This document shows, piece after piece, positions 1 through 4,908 of a DNA stretch of 8,548 nt. Below the pieces are notes generated by a model. That model worked only from the letters and a program-made list of their open reading frames with translations. It had not been told where the DNA came from and made no database searches. Source of the stretch: an uncultured Halioglobus sp. (GTDB lineage: Bacteria > Pseudomonadota > Gammaproteobacteria > Pseudomonadales > Halieaceae); NCBI GenBank assembly GCA_905480565.1, contig CAJQQW010000194.1, positions 1-8,548 on the forward strand, read 5' to 3'. The first letter of the stretch is position 1. Each line of letters begins with the position of its first letter. The position numbers were made by a program, and so were the translations under genes.

Positions 1-370
1 CAGGCAATACATGCTTACAACCGTAGAACGTACCATCAGTACCTACCGCGTGAACAGCTCGCCAATCATCCTCGGTGGTCTGTTCAATACTGGCGAGCCG
101 CACAATGCCCGCACAGTTGAGCAGTATATCGACGCGTCCGCAGGATCTGCTTACCGTTTCGAATAAATCGATCCAGGCCTGCTCTTTCGTAACATCCAGA
201 GTGTGGAACTCCGCACCTTCGATTTCATCAGCGAGCGCACGGCCCTGCTCTGCGTTCACATCAGCCATTATCACTATCGCGCCCTCCTGCGCCAGAAGCC
301 GCGACGATGCCAATCCCAGTCCCGAAGCAGCCCCAGTCACGACGGCCACCTTCCCCGCTACTCGACCCAT
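1..370 (-). CDS. Short-chain dehydrogenase/reductase (SDR), N-terminal part, cut by the window edge
   Basis: The first 123 residues of a classical SDR run off the left edge, so the catalytic Ser-Tyr-Lys part is not visible. The Rossmann nucleotide-binding motif TGAASGLG is at residues 12-18. An acidic residue (D37) ends the second strand, which favours NAD(H) over NADP(H). The cofactor-adenine contact DV is at 59-60, and NCAG at 85-88 replaces the usual NNAG. The sequence ends in a GTFYGCKH segment typical of helix 4 in 3-beta/20-beta-hydroxysteroid-dehydrogenase-like SDRs. The position where the family's structural/catalytic Asn normally sits, three residues before the conserved Gly, is G110. 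The start at 370 is chosen because AAGAGGAG lies 7 bases upstream; the in-frame ATG at 376 would leave only one base of spacing. The gene is divergent from the PPOX-family gene. The substrate cannot be told from this part. Confidence 0.9.
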   Translation of the reverse strand, partial: MGRVAGKVAVVTGAASGLGLASSRLLAQEGAIVIMADVNAEQGRALADEIEGAEFHTLDVTKEQAWIDLFETVSRSCGRVDILLNCAGIVRLASIEQTTEDDWRAVHAVGTDGTFYGCKHVLP

Positions 371-377
371 CCTCATG

Positions 378-385
378 CTCCTCTT
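378..385 (-). promoter_or_regulatory. Ribosome binding site deciding the SDR start
   Basis: The minus strand reads AAGAGGAG, a strong Shine-Dalgarno match, 7 bases before the ATG at 370. It is only one base before the alternative ATG at 376, so it selects the shorter reading. Confidence 0.7.
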
Positions 386-435
386 GCTGTCATTGCCTAT
401 TACGGGGCGGCGAAATTGGCTTCACCCCTTGATTC

Positions 436-464
436 TTGACGCCAGCGTGGTACCTTACCATAAA
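436..464 (+). promoter_or_regulatory. Candidate sigma70 promoter of the PPOX-family gene
   Basis: TTGACG at 436-441 matches five of six -35 consensus bases. After a 17-base spacer it is followed by CATAAA at 459-464, which matches four of six -10 bases. Transcription would start near 471, about 47 bases before the ATG at 518. The promoter coincides with two inverted repeats, which supports a regulated start. It was found by eye from consensus matching. Confidence 0.5.
448..460. promoter_or_regulatory. Inverted repeat inside the promoter spacer
   Basis: TGGTA (448-452) and TACCA (456-460) form a 5-base inverted repeat around the 3-base centre CCT. It sits between the proposed -35 and -10 elements, where a bound repressor would block polymerase. 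The arms are short, so chance is possible. Confidence 0.3.
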
Positions 465-484
465 ACAGTCAGGACGTACTGTTT
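463..484. promoter_or_regulatory. Inverted repeat AAACAGT-N8-ACTGTTT, candidate operator
   Basis: Two perfect 7-base arms, AAACAGT at 463-469 and ACTGTTT at 478-484, flank eight bases. The 22-base site overlaps the end of the proposed -10 and the expected transcription start of the PPOX-family gene. Size and symmetry are like operators of TetR-type dimeric repressors, but no regulator gene lies in the window, so the binding protein is unknown. Confidence 0.45.
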
Positions 485-517
485 ATTTTAAATTTCATCC
501 AAGACCGGACAACTCCA

Positions 518-1018
518 ATGAGCAAAGAAAACGTAGAGAATTACGACGACGTCACAATGTACGGCCTGACAAAAGAGAAGCAGGAAAAACTGTTGCTCGC
601 CCAGAATGAGCTCACCTTCATCTGGACCAACCGCGCCGGGCATGGCATGGGCGTGACGATGAGTTACATATGGCGTCACGGAAGAATCTGGTGCACCGCC
701 ACTGAGCAGCGGGCGCGCATGAAGGCTCTGGCCAGGGATCCGCGATGCTCAGTGGTTATTTCGAGTGCGGGTATCGATGACGATGTGAGCCAGTCGATCA
801 CGTTTAAAGGTCGGGCGATTCTGCACAAAGATCAGGAAACCAAAGACTGGTTTTATCCTGATTTTGCGCGTCACGCCAACAGTCCGGCACCAACACCTGA
901 AGCCTTTGTCGCCTTCCTGGATACGCCAGCCAGGATCATTATTGAGGTGGTGCCAGAGAAGACCATTACATTTGACGGTGGCGTTATGCGGGATACCACC
1001 ACCGAAGCACTGGAGTAG
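518..1018 (+). CDS. Pyridoxamine 5'-phosphate oxidase-family (split-barrel flavin-binding) protein
   Basis: This 166-residue protein has the pattern of the PPOX-like FMN-binding split-barrel superfamily, whose members bind FMN, F420 or heme as homodimers and carry out small redox reactions. A helix (about 17-29) precedes the first strands, NELTFIWT and GVTMSYIW. The stretch from RIWCTATEQ to RDPRCSVVIS (about 56-83) is the typical phosphate-binding strand/helix, with R65, R67 and K69 likely cofactor contacts. The strands SITFKGRAIL (93-102) and ARIIIEVVPEKTITFDGG (138-155) complete the barrel. It is shorter than true PdxH (about 210-220 residues) and I see no PdxH-specific C-terminus, so vitamin B6 synthesis is unlikely. 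There is no clear Shine-Dalgarno before the ATG at 518. The gene diverges from the SDR and converges on the NTF2-like gene. Substrate and cofactor are undetermined. Confidence 0.85.
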   Translation: MSKENVENYDDVTMYGLTKEKQEKLLLAQNELTFIWTNRAGHGMGVTMSYIWRHGRIWCTATEQRARMKALARDPRCSVVISSAGIDDDVSQSITFKGRAILHKDQETKDWFYPDFARHANSPAPTPEAFVAFLDTPARIIIEVVPEKTITFDGGVMRDTTTEALE

Positions 1019-1041
1019 CCGGCCAGCTATCGGTTGTTGAC

Positions 1042-1470
1042 TCAGGCTACGCCCAGCTCCTTGAGCGTAGCGGCTCCCTCATCGAACTCCCAAAATCCGC
1101 GCAGCGCAGTCAGCTTGCCTTCCTCGTTACAAGAGTAGGTAAATACACCGTTTACCTGCTGGCTGTACTTCTTGCCGTCGATATCCAGAAGTACATTCAA
1201 GGTCACTATATTGGCGCACTCGAGATGCGACGTGTAGGTGTCATGGATAATGTATTCTATATCTGCACTAGCGATATTCCGGTCATAAAATGCCTCTCTC
1301 GCCTCTGGCGTAGAGTGCCCCGCGCCATCCGGATCAAGAATAGTGGGACCAATCGGATCTTCGATAATGCCGTCTGCGGCCCACATGGCCAGCCAACGCT
1401 TTTTATCCTTCGTTTTAAGGCATTCGCGGGAGACCAGAGACATCTGGTATGCCAGGTTTTTTTCGTTCAT
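1042..1470 (-). CDS. NTF2/SnoaL-like protein resembling ketosteroid isomerase
   Basis: This 142-residue protein has the cone-shaped NTF2-like layout: a long N-terminal helix, a WLAMWAADGIIEDPIGP segment, a middle helix (EAREAFYDRNI, 57-66) and a curved sheet ending GKLTALRGFWEFDE (118-131). The EDPIGP stretch corresponds to EDPfG/EDPvG of bacterial delta5-3-ketosteroid isomerases, so D38 sits where their proton-shuttling Asp lies. By my hand alignment the oxyanion-hole Tyr is replaced by S14 and the second Asp by G108, so classical isomerase chemistry is doubtful. A related hydratase, cyclase or ligand-binding role is possible. The start at 1470 is chosen because AAGGAG lies 8 bases upstream; a GTG at 1479 would overlap that site. 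The gene lies downstream of the acyl-CoA dehydrogenase on the same strand and converges on the PPOX gene with 23 bases between stops. Confidence 0.82.
   Translation of the reverse strand: MNEKNLAYQMSLVSRECLKTKDKKRWLAMWAADGIIEDPIGPTILDPDGAGHSTPEAREAFYDRNIASADIEYIIHDTYTSHLECANIVTLNVLLDIDGKKYSQQVNGVFTYSCNEEGKLTALRGFWEFDEGAATLKELGVA
1046..1071. repeat. Inverted repeat at the 3' end of the NTF2-like gene
   Basis: GCTACGC (1046-1052) and GCGTAGC (1065-1071) form a perfect 7-base stem around 12 bases. The repeat lies within the last nine codons of the NTF2-like gene and just past the convergent PPOX stop. There is no T-run on either side, so it is not a standard intrinsic terminator. It might protect or pause the PPOX transcript, or simply be coding sequence. 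Confidence 0.3.
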
Positions 1471-1478
1471 GTACTGCA

Positions 1479-1484
1479 CTCCTT
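1479..1484 (-). promoter_or_regulatory. Ribosome binding site deciding the NTF2-like start
   Basis: The minus strand reads AAGGAG 8 bases before the ATG at 1470. The alternative GTG at 1479 would use the last G of this site, so ATG is preferred. Confidence 0.7.
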
Positions 1485-1554
1485 GGTCTTATTGAAGCTC
1501 GTATTTTCAGTGCGACTGCGCGCCCTGCCCGGTTAACCTGCCGCCATTATTCGC

Positions 1555-1563
1555 AGTATAGCA
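1555..1563 (-). promoter_or_regulatory. Candidate extended -10 promoter of the NTF2-like gene
   Basis: The minus strand reads TGCTATACT, an extended -10 (TGn plus TATACT, five of six consensus bases). No good -35 is found 16 to 18 bases upstream, as is common for extended -10 promoters. Transcription would start near 1548, giving a leader of about 78 bases before the ATG at 1470. The gap from the upstream gene makes a separate promoter plausible. Confidence 0.4.
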
Positions 1564-1587
1564 CCCAGAAAAAGGCCATTGCCGCCG

Positions 1588-1609
1588 CTGTTTCTCCAGT
1601 AGAAAACAG
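1588..1609. repeat. Interrupted inverted repeat CTGTTT-N10-AAACAG
   Basis: CTGTTT (1588-1593) and AAACAG (1604-1609) are perfect 6-base arms around ten bases. The site is 25 to 46 bases upstream of the extended -10-like element, where an activator or repressor could act. An alternative pairing, TTTCT/AGAAA with a 5-base centre, is also possible within it. The arms are those of the 463-484 site in the opposite orientation, so it is not the same operator. Confidence 0.25.
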
Positions 1610-1768
1610 ATAACAACGCTATTAATCTTGATCAAGCCTGATCGACGGAGGTCCCGCGATCTGGAAACCGTGCGGTGCCTGCAAGCCACCGACGAGAGAC
1701 CGAGCCGCGCAGTGACTGACATTAGAACATCCTCCCGGCAGCCTTCGCAAAAACAAATTACAGGCCAC

Positions 1769-2998
1769 CTATAACGGCAAGCCGCCGACCGCGGCATTAA
1801 CAGAGCCATTCTCGTTATACGCTCGCATCAACAGGTCGGCGATACGCATCTGGTGGACCTCGTCGGCCCCGTCTGCCAATCGCGCCCAGCGAGCTTGCTG
1901 TAGCATGCCCGCCAAAGGGGAATCCGTGGAATAGCCCAATGCTCCGTGAACCTGCATGGCTCTGTCACAGACACGCCATAGCGTATTGGCAACATGGTGC
2001 TTGGCCATCGATACCTCTTGCTTAAAATCCATACCCTTCTCGATTTTGTAGGCGGCGTGCAGGACCATAAGCTTTGACGCATACAATTCCATGGCGCTGT
2101 CTGACATCATCCACTGAATGCTTTGCTTCTCGCTCAGTAACGAACCGTGGGCAAAGCGCTTCTGGGCACGATCTATCAACATCTCCAACGCCATCTCTAT
2201 TTCGCCCAGCCACCGCATGCAGTGTGCGAGGCGAGCGGGACCCAATCGCACCTGTCCGAGTTTGTGACCGCCGCCGCGCTCACCGAGTAGATTGGCCTTT
2301 GGCACACGTACGTCGGTGTAGCGAATCTCACAATGATTATGGCTCCCCGACATCGTCTCGATGTCACGCACCAGCTCAAAACCCGGAGAGTCGCAGTCCA
2401 CAATAAACGCCGAGTTACGTGCCTGCGGTATCTCTGCATCTGGATCAGTCCGAGCAATCACAATAGCGAAGCCAGCTCCCCTTGCGCCGGACGTAAACCA
2501 CTTGTGACCGTTAATCACCCACTCCTCACCATCCTCCACAGCACTCGTTTGAATGAGGGTGGGATCGGAGCCTGCCACCTCGGGCTCCGTCATAGAAAAG
2601 CAGGACCTCACTTCACCCGCCAGTAGCGGGTTGAGGTAATGCTCTCGCTGGTACTCAGTAGCAAAGTGATACAGCGTGTGCATGTTCCCCTCATCAGGCG
2701 CATGGGCGTTCAGAATATAGGGGCCATAGGGCACCTTGGCCGACTCTGCTGCTACAGCGGCTAGCGCGGTTACTCCCAGACCCATGCCACCCGCATCCTC
2801 AGGCATATGTGGCAGCCACAACCCTTTTTCTTTCGCCTCAACACGAAGCGACTTAATCAGCGCGGACCAGTCGTCCCGCGAGACATCCTCCTGGTCTCGT
2901 AGTTCCCTGAATCTCGCCTTGACGGTATTCGTCATGAAATCTCGAACAGACTCTCTGGCCTGCTCCACTTCGGGGCTAAAAGTAAAATCAATTGCCAT
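1769..2998 (-). CDS. Acyl-CoA dehydrogenase, ACAD10/ACAD11-like
   Basis: This 409-residue FAD enzyme has the usual family length and three-domain order: N-terminal helical domain (1-130), beta domain (about 131-240) and C-terminal helical domain (240-409). CFSMTEPEVAGSDP (133-146) is the first family signature and contacts flavin and substrate. NGHKWFTSGA (163-172) is the conserved beta-domain stretch. QVHGALGYS (349-357) and RWARLADGADEVHQMRIADLL (370-390) form the C-terminal flavin/active-site segment. The catalytic base of short/medium-chain enzymes is Glu in YEGT; here the aligned sequence is ADGADE with D376, the pattern of ACAD10/11-type enzymes and their bacterial relatives. It should introduce an alpha,beta double bond into an acyl-CoA; the substrate is unknown. 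The start at 2998 follows GGAG by 5 bases, and upstream in-frame codons lack family similarity. The electron acceptor (ETF) genes are not in the window. Confidence 0.93.
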   Translation of the reverse strand: MAIDFTFSPEVEQARESVRDFMTNTVKARFRELRDQEDVSRDDWSALIKSLRVEAKEKGLWLPHMPEDAGGMGLGVTALAAVAAESAKVPYGPYILNAHAPDEGNMHTLYHFATEYQREHYLNPLLAGEVRSCFSMTEPEVAGSDPTLIQTSAVEDGEEWVINGHKWFTSGARGAGFAIVIARTDPDAEIPQARNSAFIVDCDSPGFELVRDIETMSGSHNHCEIRYTDVRVPKANLLGERGGGHKLGQVRLGPARLAHCMRWLGEIEMALEMLIDRAQKRFAHGSLLSEKQSIQWMMSDSAMELYASKLMVLHAAYKIEKGMDFKQEVSMAKHHVANTLWRVCDRAMQVHGALGYSTDSPLAGMLQQARWARLADGADEVHQMRIADLLMRAYNENGSVNAAVGGLPL

Positions 2999-3002
2999 GC
3001 TA

Positions 3003-3009
3003 TCTCCAG
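3003..3009 (-). promoter_or_regulatory. Ribosome binding site deciding the acyl-CoA dehydrogenase start
   Basis: The minus strand reads CTGGAGA, whose GGAG lies 5 bases before the ATG at 2998. This supports that start over an upstream in-frame codon at 3079, which would add a 27-residue Arg/Pro-rich extension. Confidence 0.65.
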
Positions 3010-3198
3010 CTAGATTATCGGTGACTGGGCGGAACCGAGGTCGCGGCACACGTTGCGCGGCCGATCCTATCAATATCATCTGCTATCCCGAATTTGAACA
3101 CAAGATCGTGCATTCCTTCTCAACTCTCGGCCTTGCAAGCTCCCACCGATGTACTTTTTAGCCCAAATTGGTTAATGTCGCGCCGTCGAGACGATTTT
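3010..3198. other. Divergent intergenic region between the acyl-CoA dehydrogenase and the YLDPGTGS pair
   Basis: The promoters of both divergent units should lie here, but I find no strong match on either strand. On the minus strand TTCAAA is followed at about 15 to 17 bases by an AT-rich GATATTGAT stretch, a weak candidate. On the plus strand TTGCAA near 3133 is followed by TACTTTTTAG, also weak. Open frames crossing the region look like chance extensions. Confidence 0.35.
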
Positions 3199-3203
3199 TG
3201 GAG
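3199..3203 (+). promoter_or_regulatory. Ribosome binding site deciding the start of the YLDPGTGS protein
   Basis: TGGAG lies 7 bases before the ATG at 3211. The upstream in-frame ATG at 3175 has no such site and would put an Arg-rich stretch (MSRRRDDFW) ahead of an otherwise clean signal peptide. Confidence 0.65.
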
Positions 3204-3210
3204 CATTGAC

Positions 3211-3438
3211 ATGTTGAGAACCCTTCTCGCTCTGACAGCGCTTTTAAGCGTTTCACAGGGGGCGTCTGCCTATCTTGATCCCGGTACAGGAAGTATGATC
3301 CTGCAAGGCGTAATAGCAGCTATCGCGGTGGTAGGCTTCACCATAAAAAGCTACTGGTATAAGATCCGGTCTTTTTTTGGTAAAGGCGGTTCAGCCAGTC
3401 TCCTCGATGATGACGAGGATGAGCAGCGCTCAGATTAA
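3211..3438 (+). CDS. Small exported/membrane protein with YLDPGTGS motif
   Basis: This is a 75-residue protein. Residues 1-20 look like a signal peptide: one Arg, a hydrophobic core LLALTALLSV and an ASA cleavage site. The predicted mature protein starts YLDPGTGSMILQG (21-33). A second hydrophobic stretch (about 28-46) follows, then a basic/aromatic segment KSYWYKIRSFF (46-56) and a very acidic tail, DDDEDE (67-71). Small membrane proteins with Y[LI]DPGTGS directly after a signal sequence recur in many bacteria. To my knowledge their function is not established, and they are often annotated as hypothetical. Here the gene precedes the kinase-like/methyltransferase gene by 57 bases on the same strand, so they are probably cotranscribed. 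If the second helix stays in the membrane, the motif faces the periplasm and the acidic tail the cytoplasm. That topology is inference. Confidence 0.8.
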   Translation: MLRTLLALTALLSVSQGASAYLDPGTGSMILQGVIAAIAVVGFTIKSYWYKIRSFFGKGGSASLLDDDEDEQRSD

Positions 3439-3482
3439 AAGCGGAAAGCAGAGCGACATCCCCTGAAATTTTTCCAATCACA

Positions 3483-3489
3483 AGAAAGG
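3483..3489 (+). promoter_or_regulatory. Ribosome binding site of the methyltransferase gene
   Basis: AGAAAGG lies 6 bases before the ATG at 3496. It supports independent translation start within the proposed two-gene operon. Confidence 0.55.
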
Positions 3490-3495
3490 TAGTTC

Positions 3496-4890
3496 ATGGA
3501 TACTCTTTCTTCTTCATTCCGCGATCCCAGTGGGTTCGTTTTTTTACATGATAAAATCGTACACCGGCAGGTTAATAACTCGTTTGCGGCGAGCTATGAC
3601 GCATTTGTATCATCAGGTCTCTACGATAAACTGGTCGAGCGAAAACTGTTAGTCGCTCACGAGGAGATCACTGACGGCAGCGTTGCAGGAACACGCGATT
3701 GCTACCGCATCCTCAAGCCGCAGCAGATTCCCTTTATCTCATATCCCTACGAGTGGAGCTTCAGCCAACTCAAAGACGCTGCGATGCTAACACTTAAAGT
3801 GCAGCACGAGGCCATACGACATGGCTTTATCCTCAAGGATGCCTCTGCTTATAACGTGCAGTTTCTTGATTCTCGCCCGGTATTTATTGATACGTTGTCC
3901 TTCGATACCTATACTCCAGGCACGCCCTGGGTCGCCTATAAGCAGTTCTGCCAGCATTTTCTGGCTCCCTTGGCGCTGATGGCACATACCGACGTCGAGC
4001 TATCGAAATTAATGATCAGTCACATTGACGGTGTGCCTCTGCCGCTGGCCAGCAAGCTGCTACCGTTCAAAACACGCTTCAACTACGCCATTGCTACACA
4101 CATCCACTTGCACTCTCGTATGCAACAGCAGCACGCCGACAACGCGTTGGACGATACACCCGCTACAAGCAAGCATTCATCGCTTTCGGAACAGAGCCTG
4201 AAAGCCTTGATGGAAGCGCTGGCGAAAGCAGTGCAGAAGCTAACATGGAAGATGCCTGACACTGAATGGGGCGACTACTATGAAAACACTAATTACTCCG
4301 ACCGGGCAGGCGAGGAAAAACGAGACTTGGTTGACCGTCTGCTGGGCAGCATCCCAGATCAACTGACTGTCGTGCAGGATTTTGGCGCTAATACCGGCGA
4401 ATTCAGTCGTATCGCTGCAAAACACAGCGCATTGGTGGTCTCACAGGATATCGATCCGGTTGCAGTAGAAATGAATTACCGAAAAAGTGCCGCAGGTGGA
4501 CCGGTCAACATCTTGCCATTAATACAGGATTTTAGCTCTCCCTCGCCGGCTATCGGGTGGGGTAACGCCGAGCGGGATTCTTTTTTACAGCGAAGCCACT
4601 GTGATGCATTACTGGTCCTGGCGCTTGTTCATCACCTGGCGATCAGCAACAATGTTCCTCTGTCGAATATCGCAGCCTTGTTTGCCAGCCTCACGCAATG
4701 GTTGGTGATAGAGTTTGTACCCAAGGAAGATTCTCAGGTAATTCGTTTACTCGCCACCCGAGAAGATATTTTTCCGGACTATACCCGCGACGGCTTTGAA
4801 GCCGCATTTCGTCAAAACTTCACCATCGAGGATTCCTCGCCGGTGGCTGAAAGTGAACGCACCCTTTACCTGATGAAAACGCGAACCTGA
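3496..4890 (+). CDS. Two-part protein: kinase-like N-terminal region and class I SAM-dependent methyltransferase (NoeA-like)
   Basis: The C-terminal half of this 464-residue protein (about 285-464) is a class I methyltransferase. Motif I is VQDFGANTGEFS (293-304), the acidic ribose-binding region is SQDIDP (316-321), QDF (344-346) may be motif III, and LVLALVHHLA (373-382) is the motif IV strand. It ends TLYLMKTRT, the usual last strand. The N-terminal half holds LKDASAYNVQF (113-123) and VFIDTLSF (129-136). These resemble the catalytic loop (D115, N120) and metal-binding Asp (D132) of kinase-fold phosphotransferases, with His missing from HxD. No glycine-rich loop or clear Lys/Glu pair is visible, so this half may be a pseudokinase or another fold. 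Overall layout and length recall the NoeA-type methyltransferases named from rhizobial nodulation loci; that link is from memory and tentative. Acceptor unknown. The pairing with a membrane protein suggests a lipid or surface-glycan target. Confidence 0.8.
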   Translation: MDTLSSSFRDPSGFVFLHDKIVHRQVNNSFAASYDAFVSSGLYDKLVERKLLVAHEEITDGSVAGTRDCYRILKPQQIPFISYPYEWSFSQLKDAAMLTLKVQHEAIRHGFILKDASAYNVQFLDSRPVFIDTLSFDTYTPGTPWVAYKQFCQHFLAPLALMAHTDVELSKLMISHIDGVPLPLASKLLPFKTRFNYAIATHIHLHSRMQQQHADNALDDTPATSKHSSLSEQSLKALMEALAKAVQKLTWKMPDTEWGDYYENTNYSDRAGEEKRDLVDRLLGSIPDQLTVVQDFGANTGEFSRIAAKHSALVVSQDIDPVAVEMNYRKSAAGGPVNILPLIQDFSSPSPAIGWGNAERDSFLQRSHCDALLVLALVHHLAISNNVPLSNIAALFASLTQWLVIEFVPKEDSQVIRLLATREDIFPDYTRDGFEAAFRQNFTIEDSSPVAESERTLYLMKTRT

Positions 4891-4908
4891 CAACACGACA
4901 ACTGTAAG

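Larger units (their letters stand above)
1471..1768 (-). other. 298-base intergenic region between acyl-CoA dehydrogenase and NTF2-like genes
   Basis: I see no convincing coding sequence here. The open frame across it on the minus strand is Arg/Cys-rich, unlike any family I know, and has no ribosome binding site. The region holds the NTF2-like ribosome binding site, an extended -10-like element (1555-1563), a 22-base interrupted inverted repeat (1588-1609) and a perfect palindrome CTTGATCAAG (1627-1636). No intrinsic terminator with a T-run is visible after the acyl-CoA dehydrogenase stop. Confidence 0.5.

Noticed and set aside
75..491. Plus-strand open frame over the left SDR
   Set aside because: It lies antisense to a clear SDR with all N-terminal motifs, its composition is Ser/Pro/Arg-rich, and it runs through the divergent promoter region.
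518..1018. Calling the split-barrel gene pdxH
   Set aside because: It is about 50 residues shorter than PdxH and lacks a recognisable PdxH C-terminal signature. Only the superfamily is supported.
1569..1590. GGC-AATG-GCC followed by TTTTT on the minus strand as an intrinsic terminator of the acyl-CoA dehydrogenase
   Set aside because: The stem is only three base pairs, too weak, and it lies about 180 bases past the stop and just ahead of a likely promoter.
1660..1705. CGGTG/CACCG stem as a terminator
   Set aside because: Five-base stem with a mismatched centre and no T-run on either strand.
1507..1809. Minus-strand open frame in the gap after the acyl-CoA dehydrogenase
   Set aside because: It overlaps the dehydrogenase 3' end, is rich in Arg and Cys, matches no family I know and has no ribosome binding site.
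2999..3079. N-terminal extension of the acyl-CoA dehydrogenase
   Set aside because: The extra 27 residues do not resemble the family, and GGAG sits 5 bases before the ATG at 2998.
2736..3161. Plus-strand open frame antisense to the acyl-CoA dehydrogenase start
   Set aside because: A shadow frame with Ser/Arg-rich composition; the opposite strand encodes a well-supported enzyme.
3094..3210. N-terminal extension of the YLDPGTGS protein
   Set aside because: Upstream starts lack a ribosome binding site and would put a non-hydrophobic stretch before a clean signal peptide. TGGAG points to 3211.
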